NCBI RefSeq assembly: GCF_007713465.1
Contig: NZ_VMSG01000005.1
Coordinates: 1-64,000 of the forward strand
Source of the DNA: Pseudomonas sp. H3(2019)
Lineage (GTDB): Bacteria; Pseudomonadota; Gammaproteobacteria; Pseudomonadales; Pseudomonadaceae
Direction: 5' to 3'
DNA length: 64,000 nucleotides
The position numbers were made by a program, and so were the translations under genes. The stretch's first letter is position 1, and each line of letters begins with the position of its first letter. A model generated the notes under the pieces. It saw only the letters and a program-made list of their open reading frames with translations, was not told the origin of the DNA and made no database searches. Below are positions 56,477 through 64,000 of this stretch, in pieces.

Positions 56477-57084
56477 TGAAGCATGAAGCAGTCGAGAAGA
56501 ATATTGGCCTGCTGGCCTTCTTCATGGTCATCGCCGTCAGCATCGGCGGCCTGACCCAGATCGTCCCCCTGTTTTTTCAGGACGTGACCAACAAGCCGGT
56601 TGAAGGCATGAAGCCACGCCCGGCGCTGGAACTTGAAGGCCGTGACATTTTCATCGCCAACGGTTGTGTCGGCTGCCACTCGCAGATGATCCGTCCGTTC
56701 CGTGCTGAAACCGAACGTTATGGCCACTACTCGGTAGCCGGTGAAAGCGTTTGGGACCACCCGTTCCTGTGGGGCTCCAAGCGTACCGGTCCGGACCTGG
56801 CCCGCGTTGGCGGTCGTTACTCCGATGACTGGCAGCGTGCGCACTTGTACAACCCGCGCAACGTGGTGCCAGAGTCGAAAATGCCGGCTTACCCGTTCCT
56901 CGTGGAAAACAAGCTCGACGGCAAGGACACCGCGAAGAAAATGGAAGTCTTGCGCACCCTCGGCGTTCCTTACACCGACGAAGACATCGCCGGTGCAAAA
57001 GATGCCGTGAAGGGCAAAACCGAAATGGACGCGCTGGTGGCCTATCTGCAAGGCCTGGGCACCATCATCAAAAGCAAACGGTGA
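56476..57084 (+). CDS. ccoO: cbb3 oxidase subunit II, monohaem cytochrome c, second copy
   Basis: A 202-residue CcoO with its haem site [14 protein letters not shown] at C64-H68 and the same single N-terminal anchor as the first copy. Divergence from the first copy is greatest between residues 145 and 165 ([19 protein letters not shown]). Start and ccoN stop overlap as TGATG, so the pair is tightly coupled, unlike the first operon where ten bases separate them. Confidence 0.95.
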   Translation: MKHEAVEKNIGLLAFFMVIAVSIGGLTQIVPLFFQDVTNKPVEGMKPRPALELEGRDIFIANGCVGCHSQMIRPFRAETERYGHYSVAGESVWDHPFLWGSKRTGPDLARVGGRYSDDWQRAHLYNPRNVVPESKMPAYPFLVENKLDGKDTAKKMEVLRTLGVPYTDEDIAGAKDAVKGKTEMDALVAYLQGLGTIIKSKR

Positions 57085-57089
57085 TTTAG

Positions 57090-57275
57090 ATGGATATCGG
57101 GATGATTCGTGGCCTGGGCACCGTTGTCGTGATGGTTGCCTTTATCGGTCTGGCGCTGTGGGTGTTCAGCCCCAAGCGCAAATCGGAGTTTGAAGACGCG
57201 ACCTTGCTGCCTTTCGCGGATGATCCCGAAGCCATCAAGCACGTCGAGCAAGCTTCTAGGAGTAACAAAGAATGA
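57090..57275 (+). CDS. ccoQ: cbb3 oxidase small subunit IV, second copy
   Basis: A 61-residue single-helix subunit ([20 protein letters not shown]). It begins five bases after ccoO and overlaps ccoP by four bases. Shorter at both ends than the first copy. Confidence 0.92.
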   Translation: MDIGMIRGLGTVVVMVAFIGLALWVFSPKRKSEFEDATLLPFADDPEAIKHVEQASRSNKE

Positions 57276-58249
57276 CTACGTTCTGGAGTCTGTACGTCAC
57301 AGTCCTCAGTCTGGGTACCATCTTCGCCCTGACCTGGCTGCTGCTGTCGACCCGCAAGGGCCAGCGCGCCGAGCAGACGGATGAGACGGTTGGCCACTCG
57401 TTCGACGGGATCGAGGAGTACGACAACCCGCTGCCGAAATGGTGGTTCATGCTGTTTGTCGGCACCATCATCTTCGCCCTTGGCTACCTGGTGATGTACC
57501 CGGGCCTGGGCAACTGGAAAGGCCTGCTGCCGGGTTACGGCTACCTCGACAACGAGAAGCAGACCGCGTTCGCCAACGGCCAGTCCGGCTGGACCGGCGT
57601 TCACGAGTGGGAAAAGGAAATGGCCAAATCGGACGCCAAGTTCGGTCCGATCTTCGCCAAATTCGCGGCCATGCCAATTGAAGAAGTTGCCAAGGACCCA
57701 CAAGCCCTGAAGATGGGTGGCCGCCTGTTCGCCTCCAACTGTTCGGTTTGCCACGGCTCCGACGCCAAAGGCGCTTACGGCTTCCCTAACCTGACCGACG
57801 AAGACTGGCGTTGGGGCGGCGAGCCACAAACCATCAAGACCACCATCATGGGCGGCCGTCACGCGATGATGCCTGCCTGGGGTGAAGTGATCGGCGAGCA
57901 AGGCGTCAGCGACGTTGCCGCGTTCGTACTGACCAACCTCGATGGCCGCAAGCTGCCGGAAGGTGCCAAGGCCGACCCGGTTGCCGGCCAGAAGATTTTC
58001 GCCGCCAACTGCGTGGCTTGCCACGGTCTGGAAGGTAAAGGCACCCCAGCCATGGGTGCACCTAACCTGACCCACCCGGCCGCGTTCATCTACGGTTCGA
58101 GCTTCGCTCAACTGCAGCAGACCATCCGTTATGGCCGTCAGGGCCAGATGCCTGCGCAAGAACAGTTGCAAGGCAACGACAAGGTTCACCTGCTGGCCGC
58201 TTACGTCTACAGCCTGTCTCACGGTGAGAAGGCGGCTGACGCCCAGTAA
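57272..58249 (+). CDS. ccoP: cbb3 oxidase subunit III, dihaem cytochrome c, second copy
   Basis: A 325-residue dihaem CcoP with CSVCH near residue 156 and CVACH near 246. After the second membrane helix it carries an insertion relative to the first copy, reading [20 protein letters not shown], which lengthens the periplasmic linker. The last gene of its operon; a strong terminator follows. Confidence 0.95.
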   Translation: MTTFWSLYVTVLSLGTIFALTWLLLSTRKGQRAEQTDETVGHSFDGIEEYDNPLPKWWFMLFVGTIIFALGYLVMYPGLGNWKGLLPGYGYLDNEKQTAFANGQSGWTGVHEWEKEMAKSDAKFGPIFAKFAAMPIEEVAKDPQALKMGGRLFASNCSVCHGSDAKGAYGFPNLTDEDWRWGGEPQTIKTTIMGGRHAMMPAWGEVIGEQGVSDVAAFVLTNLDGRKLPEGAKADPVAGQKIFAANCVACHGLEGKGTPAMGAPNLTHPAAFIYGSSFAQLQQTIRYGRQGQMPAQEQLQGNDKVHLLAAYVYSLSHGEKAADAQ

Positions 58250-58265
58250 GGCAAACGCCTGTTGC

Positions 58266-58304
58266 AAAAAAAGCCCCGCCCATGTGAATTGGCGGGGCTT
58301 TTTC
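58266..58304 (+). terminator. Rho-independent terminator after the second ccoP
   Basis: AAAAAGCCCCGCC and GGCGGGGCTTTTT form a 13-base stem around CATGTGAATT, with T- and A-runs; it also serves the convergent phosphoesterase gene. Confidence 0.85.
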
Positions 58305-58321
58305 ATTTAAATCCCGGTTAC

Positions 58322-59320
58322 TTATTTCACGACCGGTATGACCGTTTCGACCTTTCGGCTTGGCCAGTTACTGTTCCGAACAACACTGACCGTCAGTGAC
58401 TGCCTGTCAGCGGAAAAGCTGGCAATCAGATAAGTCTGCTGAGAGGCAGAGCCGCTCAGAAACACCGGCACATCACCAAAAAATTTCGACTTATTCCAAG
58501 TAAAGTGCTCCCCCGCCCCCCAGTGATCATGCCCACCGAACACCGCCGTCACCTTGTATTTCTCGATCATCTGATTGAATCTCGAAATCTGTTCGTCGTT
58601 GCCGTCCCACCGGTAAACCTTGTGCATATTCAGAATGATGATCTTGCCCTGCTCCCGCGCCTTCTTTAAGTCTTTCTCCAGCCAGTCAAGCGCAGGAGTA
58701 ATTTCAAACGCTTTCGGAGCAAGTGGATTGCCGGAGGTAAAACTGACGGTATAGGTCGGCTCATTGTTCAGTTGAACCAAATGCACATCCCCGACACTTT
58801 TCGAATAAGCCAGGCTGCCATAATAGACCGTCCCCCCACCCGAACTTCTTGCCGCCAGATCCATGGATTCGACTTTTCCCCAGTAGCGATCCTTGAAGTC
58901 ATTGACACTTCCGGCCGCACAATTATTCAGGAAGCAGTCATCCACATTATTGGCATAGTCATGATTACCCAAACCGTAGTCATAGAGCCCTTCCAGTTTA
59001 TTTTCGAAAACCGACTTCATGTATGAACGCTCGCCACCATGACCAAATGCCGTGATATCACCGTTGATCATTACCGGTATACGGGATGCACCGCCATTCA
59101 GTTTCCTGAAGCTTGAAATATCGGAGTATTGCAACTCTATTAGTTCTTTTGAGCGTGCCTCCTTGTTGGGATCCGGGAGGTTATCATCGGTAAGATCGGA
59201 CCAGGGGTATTGTGAATCCGAAACAAACACCATATGCCGAGGTGGGTCTGCAGCACAGGCCACGGACATGAGTGACGACAGGGCAAGGCAACCCAATACT
59301 TTTGCAGTTTTAAACACCAT
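58322..59320 (-). CDS. Secreted calcineurin-like metallophosphoesterase
   Basis: A 332-residue exported enzyme with a signal peptide ending near residue 23 (SVACA). Metal-site motifs are in order: FVSDSQYPW (first Asp), MINGDITAFGHGG, YGLGNHDYAN, IILNMHKVYRW and VFGGHDHWGAGEHF, which together make the two-metal centre. The final 60 residues form a beta-rich domain. The protein would hydrolyse a phosphoester in the periplasm or outside the cell; the substrate is unknown. Its GC content is lower than its neighbours, and with the following AT-rich stretch this suggests later acquisition into the gap between ccoP and ccoG. Confidence 0.85.
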   Translation of the reverse strand: MVFKTAKVLGCLALSSLMSVACAADPPRHMVFVSDSQYPWSDLTDDNLPDPNKEARSKELIELQYSDISSFRKLNGGASRIPVMINGDITAFGHGGERSYMKSVFENKLEGLYDYGLGNHDYANNVDDCFLNNCAAGSVNDFKDRYWGKVESMDLAARSSGGGTVYYGSLAYSKSVGDVHLVQLNNEPTYTVSFTSGNPLAPKAFEITPALDWLEKDLKKAREQGKIIILNMHKVYRWDGNDEQISRFNQMIEKYKVTAVFGGHDHWGAGEHFTWNKSKFFGDVPVFLSGSASQQTYLIASFSADRQSLTVSVVRNSNWPSRKVETVIPVVK

Positions 59321-59609
59321 AGAAATTCCTTTTCCATAAAGACAGAATAATTATTCAACAGGCGCATCAACCCTCAGACAAAAACTAACTTGGCACAGCC
59401 CTCGAAGCAAACCCGGAAAAGCCCCCCATGTAATAACGCATATTACAAACACCCTTCACTGCGCCTTACACACCGAAACAAAAGCACAATAGATCGCACC
59501 TTTGACAGATGGTAACTTCCCACCCTGTCGAATAAACAACAGAAGAAACTTGTCAAACCAACCTCGACAATACCTGAAAATAGATCATCAACAACAAGGA
59601 CATCACTAA
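59321..59609. other. AT-rich intergenic region
   Basis: This low-GC stretch separates the phosphoesterase gene from the small gene at 59610 and must contain both promoters. I see no repeat or palindrome beyond AT-rich runs such as GTAATAACGCATATTAC. Confidence 0.4.
59590..59600 (+). promoter_or_regulatory. CA-motif overlapping a ribosome-binding site
   Basis: AACAACAAGGA joins a perfect AANAANAA Hfq/Crc motif (59590-59597) to the Shine-Dalgarno AAGGA (59596-59600), ten bases before ATG 59610. Hfq/Crc binding here would block translation. Confidence 0.5.
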
Positions 59610-59810
59610 ATGAACGCAAAAAACACCAACTACAACCACTCGAACAACAGCGAAACCTCAACTGACAGTGAAAGTGTTGCAACGGCAAAAGTTGTTAACG
59701 AAACAAGCACCCTGTCCCGCCGCAAAAGGCCCCTGGATGGGGAAAGCAGCGCTGACAGGAAACGGGGTACCGGTGGCCTGGATTCTCTTGGGCAAGGCAA
59801 TCTTCCTTAA
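59610..59810 (+). CDS. Small polar protein of unknown function
   Basis: A 66-residue, very hydrophilic frame rich in Asn, Ser and Thr in its first half and in Arg, Gly and Asp in the second (LSRRKRPLDGESSADRKRG). No signal peptide or membrane segment, no family recognised; probably disordered. Support for coding is the AAGGA before the ATG and the unbroken frame in sequence of unusual composition. It could be a small regulator, a secreted substrate or a chance ORF. It is divergent from the phosphoesterase. Confidence 0.45.
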   Translation: MNAKNTNYNHSNNSETSTDSESVATAKVVNETSTLSRRKRPLDGESSADRKRGTGGLDSLGQGNLP

Positions 59811-60105
59811 AGGCATCGCATCATCGGATCAATCATTGCAGTAACAAGAGTGCATCGCCCGCGCGCTGCACTCCTAAACAAAATCGCGTGCGCTCGGCAG
59901 AGAGGAAGATGAATCGTCTATAGTCAATTGACCTGTATCATGCTTTGTTACATTCGCTACACCATTCGTGGATTTCCCCCAACGCGACCAAAGGTCGCAC
60001 CCTTGAACTAGAGCGACAGGCGTATCATTGCGCCACTGCAACAACCCTTTTTGACCGCGGTCGGCACGTACTGACCGAGGCATTTTTCCACTGCCGTGGG
60101 ATGCA
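59811..60105. other. Leader region of ccoG
   Basis: About 295 bases between the small gene and ccoG. Apart from the ANR-like site at 59928, no reading frame or repeat stands out. Confidence 0.4.
59928..59941. promoter_or_regulatory. ANR/FNR-like box before ccoG
   Basis: TTGACCTGTATCAT matches TTGAT-N4-ATCAA at eight of ten fixed positions. Oxygen-responsive control by ANR would suit a cbb3 assembly operon. It lies about 165 bases before the start codon. Confidence 0.5.
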
Positions 60106-61524
60106 ATGATGAGCAACCAGATTCCGGTACACGACGTCACCCCGCCTGCCAAAAACGCAAATAACAGCGTCGACCTCTACGCCTCTCGGGAAAAAATCTA
60201 CACCCGCGCCTTCACCGGCCTGTTCCGCAATTTGCGGATGGCCGGCGGTGCCGCGTTGTTCCTGCTGTATTTCGGCACGGTCTGGCTCAATTGGGGCGGT
60301 CACCAGGCGGTCTGGTGGAACCTGCCGGAGCGCAAATTCTTCATCTTCGGTGCGACCTTCTGGCCACAGGATTTCATCCTGCTGTCCGGCCTGTTGATCA
60401 TCAGCGCCTTCGGCCTGTTCTTCATTACCGTGTACGCCGGACGCGTCTGGTGCGGCTATACCTGCCCGCAGAGTGTCTGGACCTGGATCTTCATGTGGTG
60501 CGAGAAGGGCACCGAAGGCGACCGCAACCAGCGCATCAAGCTCGACAAGGCGCCGATGAGCGCCAACAAGTTCTTGCGCAAGCTCAGCAAACACACGATG
60601 TGGCTGTTGATCGGTTTCGTCACCGGCATGACCTTTGTCGGCTACTTTTCGCCGATTCGTGAACTGACGATCGATTTCTTCATGGGCCAGGCCGATGGCT
60701 GGTCGTATTTCTGGGTCGGCTTCTTCACCCTCGCCACTTACGGCAATGCCGGCTGGCTGCGCGAACAGGTGTGCATCTACATGTGCCCTTACGCGCGCTT
60801 CCAGAGCGTGATGTTCGACAAGGACACGCTGATCGTTTCCTATGACCCGCGCCGCGGCGAAGCCCGTGGTCCGCGCAAAAAAGGTATCGACTACAAGGCT
60901 CAGGGCCTGGGCGACTGCATCGACTGCACCATGTGCGTTCAGGTGTGTCCGACCGGCATCGACATCCGTGACGGCTTGCAGATCGAATGCATCGGCTGCG
61001 CCGCCTGCATCGACGCCTGCGACAGCATCATGGACAAGATGGAGTATCCGCGCGGGTTGATCAGCTACACCACCGAGCACAACCTGTCCGGGCAAAAAAC
61101 CCATAAACTGCGTCCGCGCCTGATCGGTTACGCGCTGGTGTTGCTGGCCATGATCAGCTTGCTGATCACCGCGTTCTTCATGCGCTCGCTGGTCGGCTTC
61201 GATGTCAGCAAGGACCGTGTGCTGTACCGCGAAAACGCCGAAGGCCGGATCGAGAACGTCTATAGCCTCAAAGTCATGAACAAGGACCAGCGCGACCACA
61301 CTTACGTGCTGGAAGCCTCAGGACTGCCGGATCTCAAGTTGCAAGGCAAGCGCGAGATCAAGGTGGCTGCTGGCGAAATCTTCAGCATGCCGGTCGAGCT
61401 GTCGAGTGCACCGGAACAACTGCCGTCCAGCACCAACGAGGTGAAATTCACCCTCAAGGATGCCGACGACAACAGCGTCCACGTTGAAGCCAAGAGCCGA
61501 TTCATCGGCCCACAAATTCGTTGA
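60106..61524 (+). CDS. ccoG: cbb3 oxidase assembly protein CcoG (FixG/RdxA)
   Basis: A 472-residue inner-membrane iron-sulfur protein required for copper delivery to the cbb3 oxidase; it is described as a cupric reductase. It has about five membrane helices, WCGYTCPQSVWTW in the membrane part and two 4Fe-4S binding clusters, CIDCTMCVQVCPTGIDIRDG and CIGCAACIDACDSIMDKM, near residues 270-310. The C-terminal 100 residues are a periplasmic immunoglobulin-like domain. ATG 60106 and 60109 are adjacent. First gene of ccoGHI. Confidence 0.95.
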   Translation: MMSNQIPVHDVTPPAKNANNSVDLYASREKIYTRAFTGLFRNLRMAGGAALFLLYFGTVWLNWGGHQAVWWNLPERKFFIFGATFWPQDFILLSGLLIISAFGLFFITVYAGRVWCGYTCPQSVWTWIFMWCEKGTEGDRNQRIKLDKAPMSANKFLRKLSKHTMWLLIGFVTGMTFVGYFSPIRELTIDFFMGQADGWSYFWVGFFTLATYGNAGWLREQVCIYMCPYARFQSVMFDKDTLIVSYDPRRGEARGPRKKGIDYKAQGLGDCIDCTMCVQVCPTGIDIRDGLQIECIGCAACIDACDSIMDKMEYPRGLISYTTEHNLSGQKTHKLRPRLIGYALVLLAMISLLITAFFMRSLVGFDVSKDRVLYRENAEGRIENVYSLKVMNKDQRDHTYVLEASGLPDLKLQGKREIKVAAGEIFSMPVELSSAPEQLPSSTNEVKFTLKDADDNSVHVEAKSRFIGPQIR

Positions 61525-61535
61525 GAGAAGTCATC

Positions 61536-62069
61536 ATGCCCGCAGCAACTGCCACCAGCCCTTGGTACAAGCACCTCTGGCCATGGATCATCATCGGAAT
61601 TCTGACCTGTTCGGTGACCCTGACCTTGTCCATGGTGACCATTGCCGTCAAAAACCCGGACAATCTGGTCAACGACAATTACTACGAGGCGGGCAAAGGC
61701 ATCAACCGTTCGCTGGACCGCGAGTTGCTGGCCCAGACCCTGCTGTTGCGCGCCAACGTGCATCTGGATGAGGTGACCGGTGAAGTCGACGTGCGCCTGA
61801 CCGGCAACAGCACGCCAGCGACCCTCGAACTGAACCTGATCTCGCCGACCCAGCCGGATAAAGATCGCAAGATCACCCTGACCCGCAGCGCGGCCGAACC
61901 GGGTCGCTATATCGGCCAGTTGACCGACAAGATCGAAGGCCGGCGCTTCGTCGAGCTGCTGGGCAGCCAGGACGATCACGTGTGGCGCCTGTTCGAAGAA
62001 GAACAGATCGGCCACGACAAGCATTTGCTGCTCGGTGACGAACCGCTGCAAGGCGCGGAAGATCAGTAG
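61536..62069 (+). CDS. ccoH: cbb3 oxidase assembly protein CcoH (FixH)
   Basis: A 177-residue single-span membrane protein needed for assembly of the oxidase. The helix covers residues 13-36 (WPWIIIGILTCSVTLTLSMV), followed by NLVNDNYYEAGKGINRSLDR, the FixH signature, and a periplasmic beta domain. ATG 61536 is 12 bases after ccoG. A repeat of 99 bases separates it from ccoI. Confidence 0.93.
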   Translation: MPAATATSPWYKHLWPWIIIGILTCSVTLTLSMVTIAVKNPDNLVNDNYYEAGKGINRSLDRELLAQTLLLRANVHLDEVTGEVDVRLTGNSTPATLELNLISPTQPDKDRKITLTRSAAEPGRYIGQLTDKIEGRRFVELLGSQDDHVWRLFEEEQIGHDKHLLLGDEPLQGAEDQ

Positions 62070-62097
62070 CAGTTAGCTCAACCCCTGATCGTACCCA

Positions 62098-62196
62098 CGC
62101 TCTGCGTGGGTACGCAGCCAGGGACGCTCCGCGTCCCAGCCGAAGCGGACGCGGAGCGTCCGGGGAGGCATTCCCACGCAGAGCGTGGGAACGATC
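62098..62196. repeat. GATCGTTCCCACGC repeat between ccoH and ccoI
   Basis: A 99-base full-length copy with compensated changes in the outer hairpin (GTACCCACGCTCTGCGTGGGTAC). It lies inside an operon between two cotranscribed genes. Confidence 0.85.
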
Positions 62197-62222
62197 ATCG
62201 GATAACGCCCTGTGAAAACCCC

Positions 62223-64000
62223 ATGACCACCCCCTGCTACCACTGCGCCCTGCCCGTCCCGTCCGGCAGCCGGTTTACCGCCGTCATCCTCGGCGAAACC
62301 CGCGAGCTCTGCTGTCCAGGTTGTCAGGCCGTGGCCGAGGCGATTGTCGCGGGCGGCCTGGAGCACTATTACGGCCATCGCAGCGAGGCTTCGGCCAACC
62401 CGGAGGCCTTGCCGGTGCAACTGGTGGACGAACTGGCGCTGTATGACCGCGCCGACGTGCAACAACCGTTTGTTCGCCACGAAGGCGAACTCGCTGAAAC
62501 CACCTTGCTGATGGAAGGCATCAGCTGCGCGGCCTGCGGCTGGCTGATCGAGAAACACCTGCGCAGCCTGCCGGCCGTGGCCGAGGCGCACCTGAACCTG
62601 TCCAACCATCGCTTGCACGTGCGCTGGGCCGACAGCCAGTTGCCGTTGAGCCAGCTGCTCAGCGAGCTGCGCCACATCGGTTATGCCGCCCACCCCTACC
62701 AGGCCGACCGCGCCTGCGAACAACTGGCCAGCGAAAACCGCCTGGCCCTGCGCCAACTGGGGGTCGCCGGATTGCTGTGGTTCCAGGCGATGATGGCGAC
62801 CATGGCCACCTGGCCGGAATTCAACATCGACCTCAGCCCCGAGCTGCATACCATCCTGCGCTGGGTCGCACTGTTCCTGACCACGCCGATTGTGTTCTAC
62901 AGCTGCGCGCCGTTTTTCAAAGGCGCAATGCGCGACCTGCGCACCCGCCACCTGACCATGGACGTTTCCGTTTCGCTGGCCATCGGCGGTGCCTACCTTG
63001 CCGGGATCTGGACCTCGATCACCGGAGTCGGCGAGCTGTATTTCGACGCGGTCGGGATGTTTGCGCTGTTTCTGTTGGCGGGCCGCTATCTGGAACGCCG
63101 CGCCCGTGAACGTACCGCCGCCGCCACCGCGCAATTGGTGAACCTGCTGCCCGCATCGTGCCTGCGCCTGAGTGCGGACGGCCAGAGCGAGCGCATCCTG
63201 CTCAGCGAGTTGCGTCTCGGTGACCAGGTATTGGTGCACCCCGGCGCCATCCTCCCGGCCGACGGCAAAATCCTCGACGGCCAGTCGAGCATCGATGAGT
63301 CGCTGCTGACCGGCGAGTACCTGCCACAACCTCGAACGCAGGGCGATGCGGTGACTGCCGGCACCCTGAATGTCGAGGGCGCATTGACCGTCGAAGTGCT
63401 GGCGCTGGGCCAGGACACTCGCCTCTCGGCCATCGTCCGCCTGCTTGATCGCGCCCAGGCCGAGAAGCCGCGCCTGGCACAAATTGCCGACCGCGCTGCG
63501 CAGTGGTTTCTGCTGCTGTCGTTGATGGCCGCCGCGGCCATTGGTTTGCTCTGGTGGGAGCTGGACGCGTCCCGCGCGTTCTGGATCGTGCTGGCGATGC
63601 TGGTCGCGACCTGCCCTTGCGCCCTGTCGCTGGCCACACCAACCGCGCTCACCGCCGCCACCGGAACCTTGCACAAACTCGGCCTGCTGCTGACCCGCGG
63701 TCACGTGCTGGAAGGCCTGAATCAAATCGACACGGTGATTTTCGACAAGACCGGCACGCTCACCGAAGGTCGCCTGGCTTTGCGTTCGATTCGAGCACTG
63801 GGCGCGCTCGACAGCGATCAGTGCCTGGGCCTCGCCGCCGCCCTGGAGAACCGCTCTGAGCACCCGATCGCCCGCGCCTTTGGCCGAGCGCCGCTGGCCG
63901 CCGAAGAAGTCCTCAGCACCCCAGGATTGGGCCTTGAGGGCCGGGTTGGCGAACAGCGCCTGCGCATCGGTCAACCGGCATTTGTCTGCGAACTCAGTGG
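62223..64000 (+). CDS. ccoI: Copper-translocating P1B-type ATPase for cbb3 assembly (partial)
   Basis: Exports copper from the cytosol toward the oxidase assembly site. About 592 residues are present; the gene continues past the right edge. Visible parts: an N-terminal cysteine-rich segment (CYHC, CCPGC), a heavy-metal-associated domain with GISCAACGW, membrane helices, the actuator loop with DESLLTGE, the CPC motif in ATCPCALSLA near residue 465, and the phosphorylation site DKTGTLTE near 508. Missing from the window are the ATP-binding end and the last helices. It is the third gene of ccoGHI. Confidence 0.95.
   Translation, partial: MTTPCYHCALPVPSGSRFTAVILGETRELCCPGCQAVAEAIVAGGLEHYYGHRSEASANPEALPVQLVDELALYDRADVQQPFVRHEGELAETTLLMEGISCAACGWLIEKHLRSLPAVAEAHLNLSNHRLHVRWADSQLPLSQLLSELRHIGYAAHPYQADRACEQLASENRLALRQLGVAGLLWFQAMMATMATWPEFNIDLSPELHTILRWVALFLTTPIVFYSCAPFFKGAMRDLRTRHLTMDVSVSLAIGGAYLAGIWTSITGVGELYFDAVGMFALFLLAGRYLERRARERTAAATAQLVNLLPASCLRLSADGQSERILLSELRLGDQVLVHPGAILPADGKILDGQSSIDESLLTGEYLPQPRTQGDAVTAGTLNVEGALTVEVLALGQDTRLSAIVRLLDRAQAEKPRLAQIADRAAQWFLLLSLMAAAAIGLLWWELDASRAFWIVLAMLVATCPCALSLATPTALTAATGTLHKLGLLLTRGHVLEGLNQIDTVIFDKTGTLTEGRLALRSIRALGALDSDQCLGLAAALENRSEHPIARAFGRAPLAAEEVLSTPGLGLEGRVGEQRLRIGQPAFVCELS

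Noticed and set aside
60025..61299. A 424-codon open frame on the minus strand
   Set aside because: Antisense to ccoG, whose two ferredoxin motifs prove the plus strand.
62073..63974. A 633-codon open frame on the minus strand
   Set aside because: It is entirely antisense to ccoH/ccoI, starts in a repeat, and encodes low-complexity Gln/Ala/Gly-rich sequence typical of shadows of GC-rich genes.

Overview
This 64 kb window is ordinary GC-rich chromosome of a Pseudomonas, most likely from the P. fluorescens group. The assignment rests on gene content and order: a complete leucine/isovalerate (liu) catabolic cluster, two tandem cbb3 oxidase operons followed by ccoGHI, selD-selU, rlmM, acnA, a PrrF-type iron sRNA, a CrcY-type sRNA beside the HMG-CoA lyase gene, and several families of Pseudomonas intergenic repeats. 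I see no rRNA or tRNA gene, prophage, insertion sequence or CRISPR array.

Layout. 1-9 kb: a strong promoter of stable-RNA type reading off the left edge, a membrane methyltransferase, an FAD monooxygenase, a zinc-type hemB, a glutathione transferase, a histidine phosphatase, a DUF318-type permease, and the overlapping selD-selU pair. 9-18 kb: a Tsx-like channel and purine nucleoside permease behind a PurR/LacI-like operator; an AraC regulator, XapX protein and MDR oxidoreductase; a 55-residue metallothionein; two hydrolases and a glutamine amidotransferase. 17.9-19.4 kb: a rhodanese divergent from an FtrA-like regulator. 19.5-31.5 kb: an acyl-CoA dehydrogenase/LysR pair and then liuR, liuE, the sRNA crcY, an acyl-CoA synthetase and liuABCD, tied together by three LiuR-like palindromes.

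31.5-39.9 kb: an S24-type repressor that appears to have lost its protease residues, a DUF6124 protein, a Fur-box-controlled PrrF sRNA, an M14 carboxypeptidase, an ECF sigma/anti-sigma pair divergent from a catalase-cytochrome b561 operon with two matching ECF promoters, an LRR-protein kinase and a YebC protein. 40-43.5 kb: a lone VgrG-like protein and a decayed phosphonate (2-aminoethylphosphonate) locus in which a LysR gene, phnW and phnX have each lost large pieces. 43.5-51.2 kb: tusA, rlmM, acnA, a CPBP protease, an Aer-like aerotaxis receptor and a small hydrolase. 51.3-64 kb: ccoNOQP twice, a secreted metallophosphoesterase, a small unknown gene, then ccoG, ccoH and the start of ccoI, which runs off the right edge.

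How it fits together. The liu enzymes take isovaleryl-CoA to acetyl-CoA and acetoacetate; the neighbouring CrcY-type RNA belongs to the carbon catabolite repression system that governs such pathways. The right arm is a microaerobic respiration block: two high-affinity oxidases, their copper and assembly factors, and an aerotaxis receptor close by. The most rewarding items are the two non-coding RNA genes, the paired ECF promoters, the phosphonate-locus ruins, the protease-dead repressor, the VgrG with an unusual C-terminus, and the regulatory motifs between the two cco operons. All calls come from reading the sequence and from family knowledge; no database search was run.
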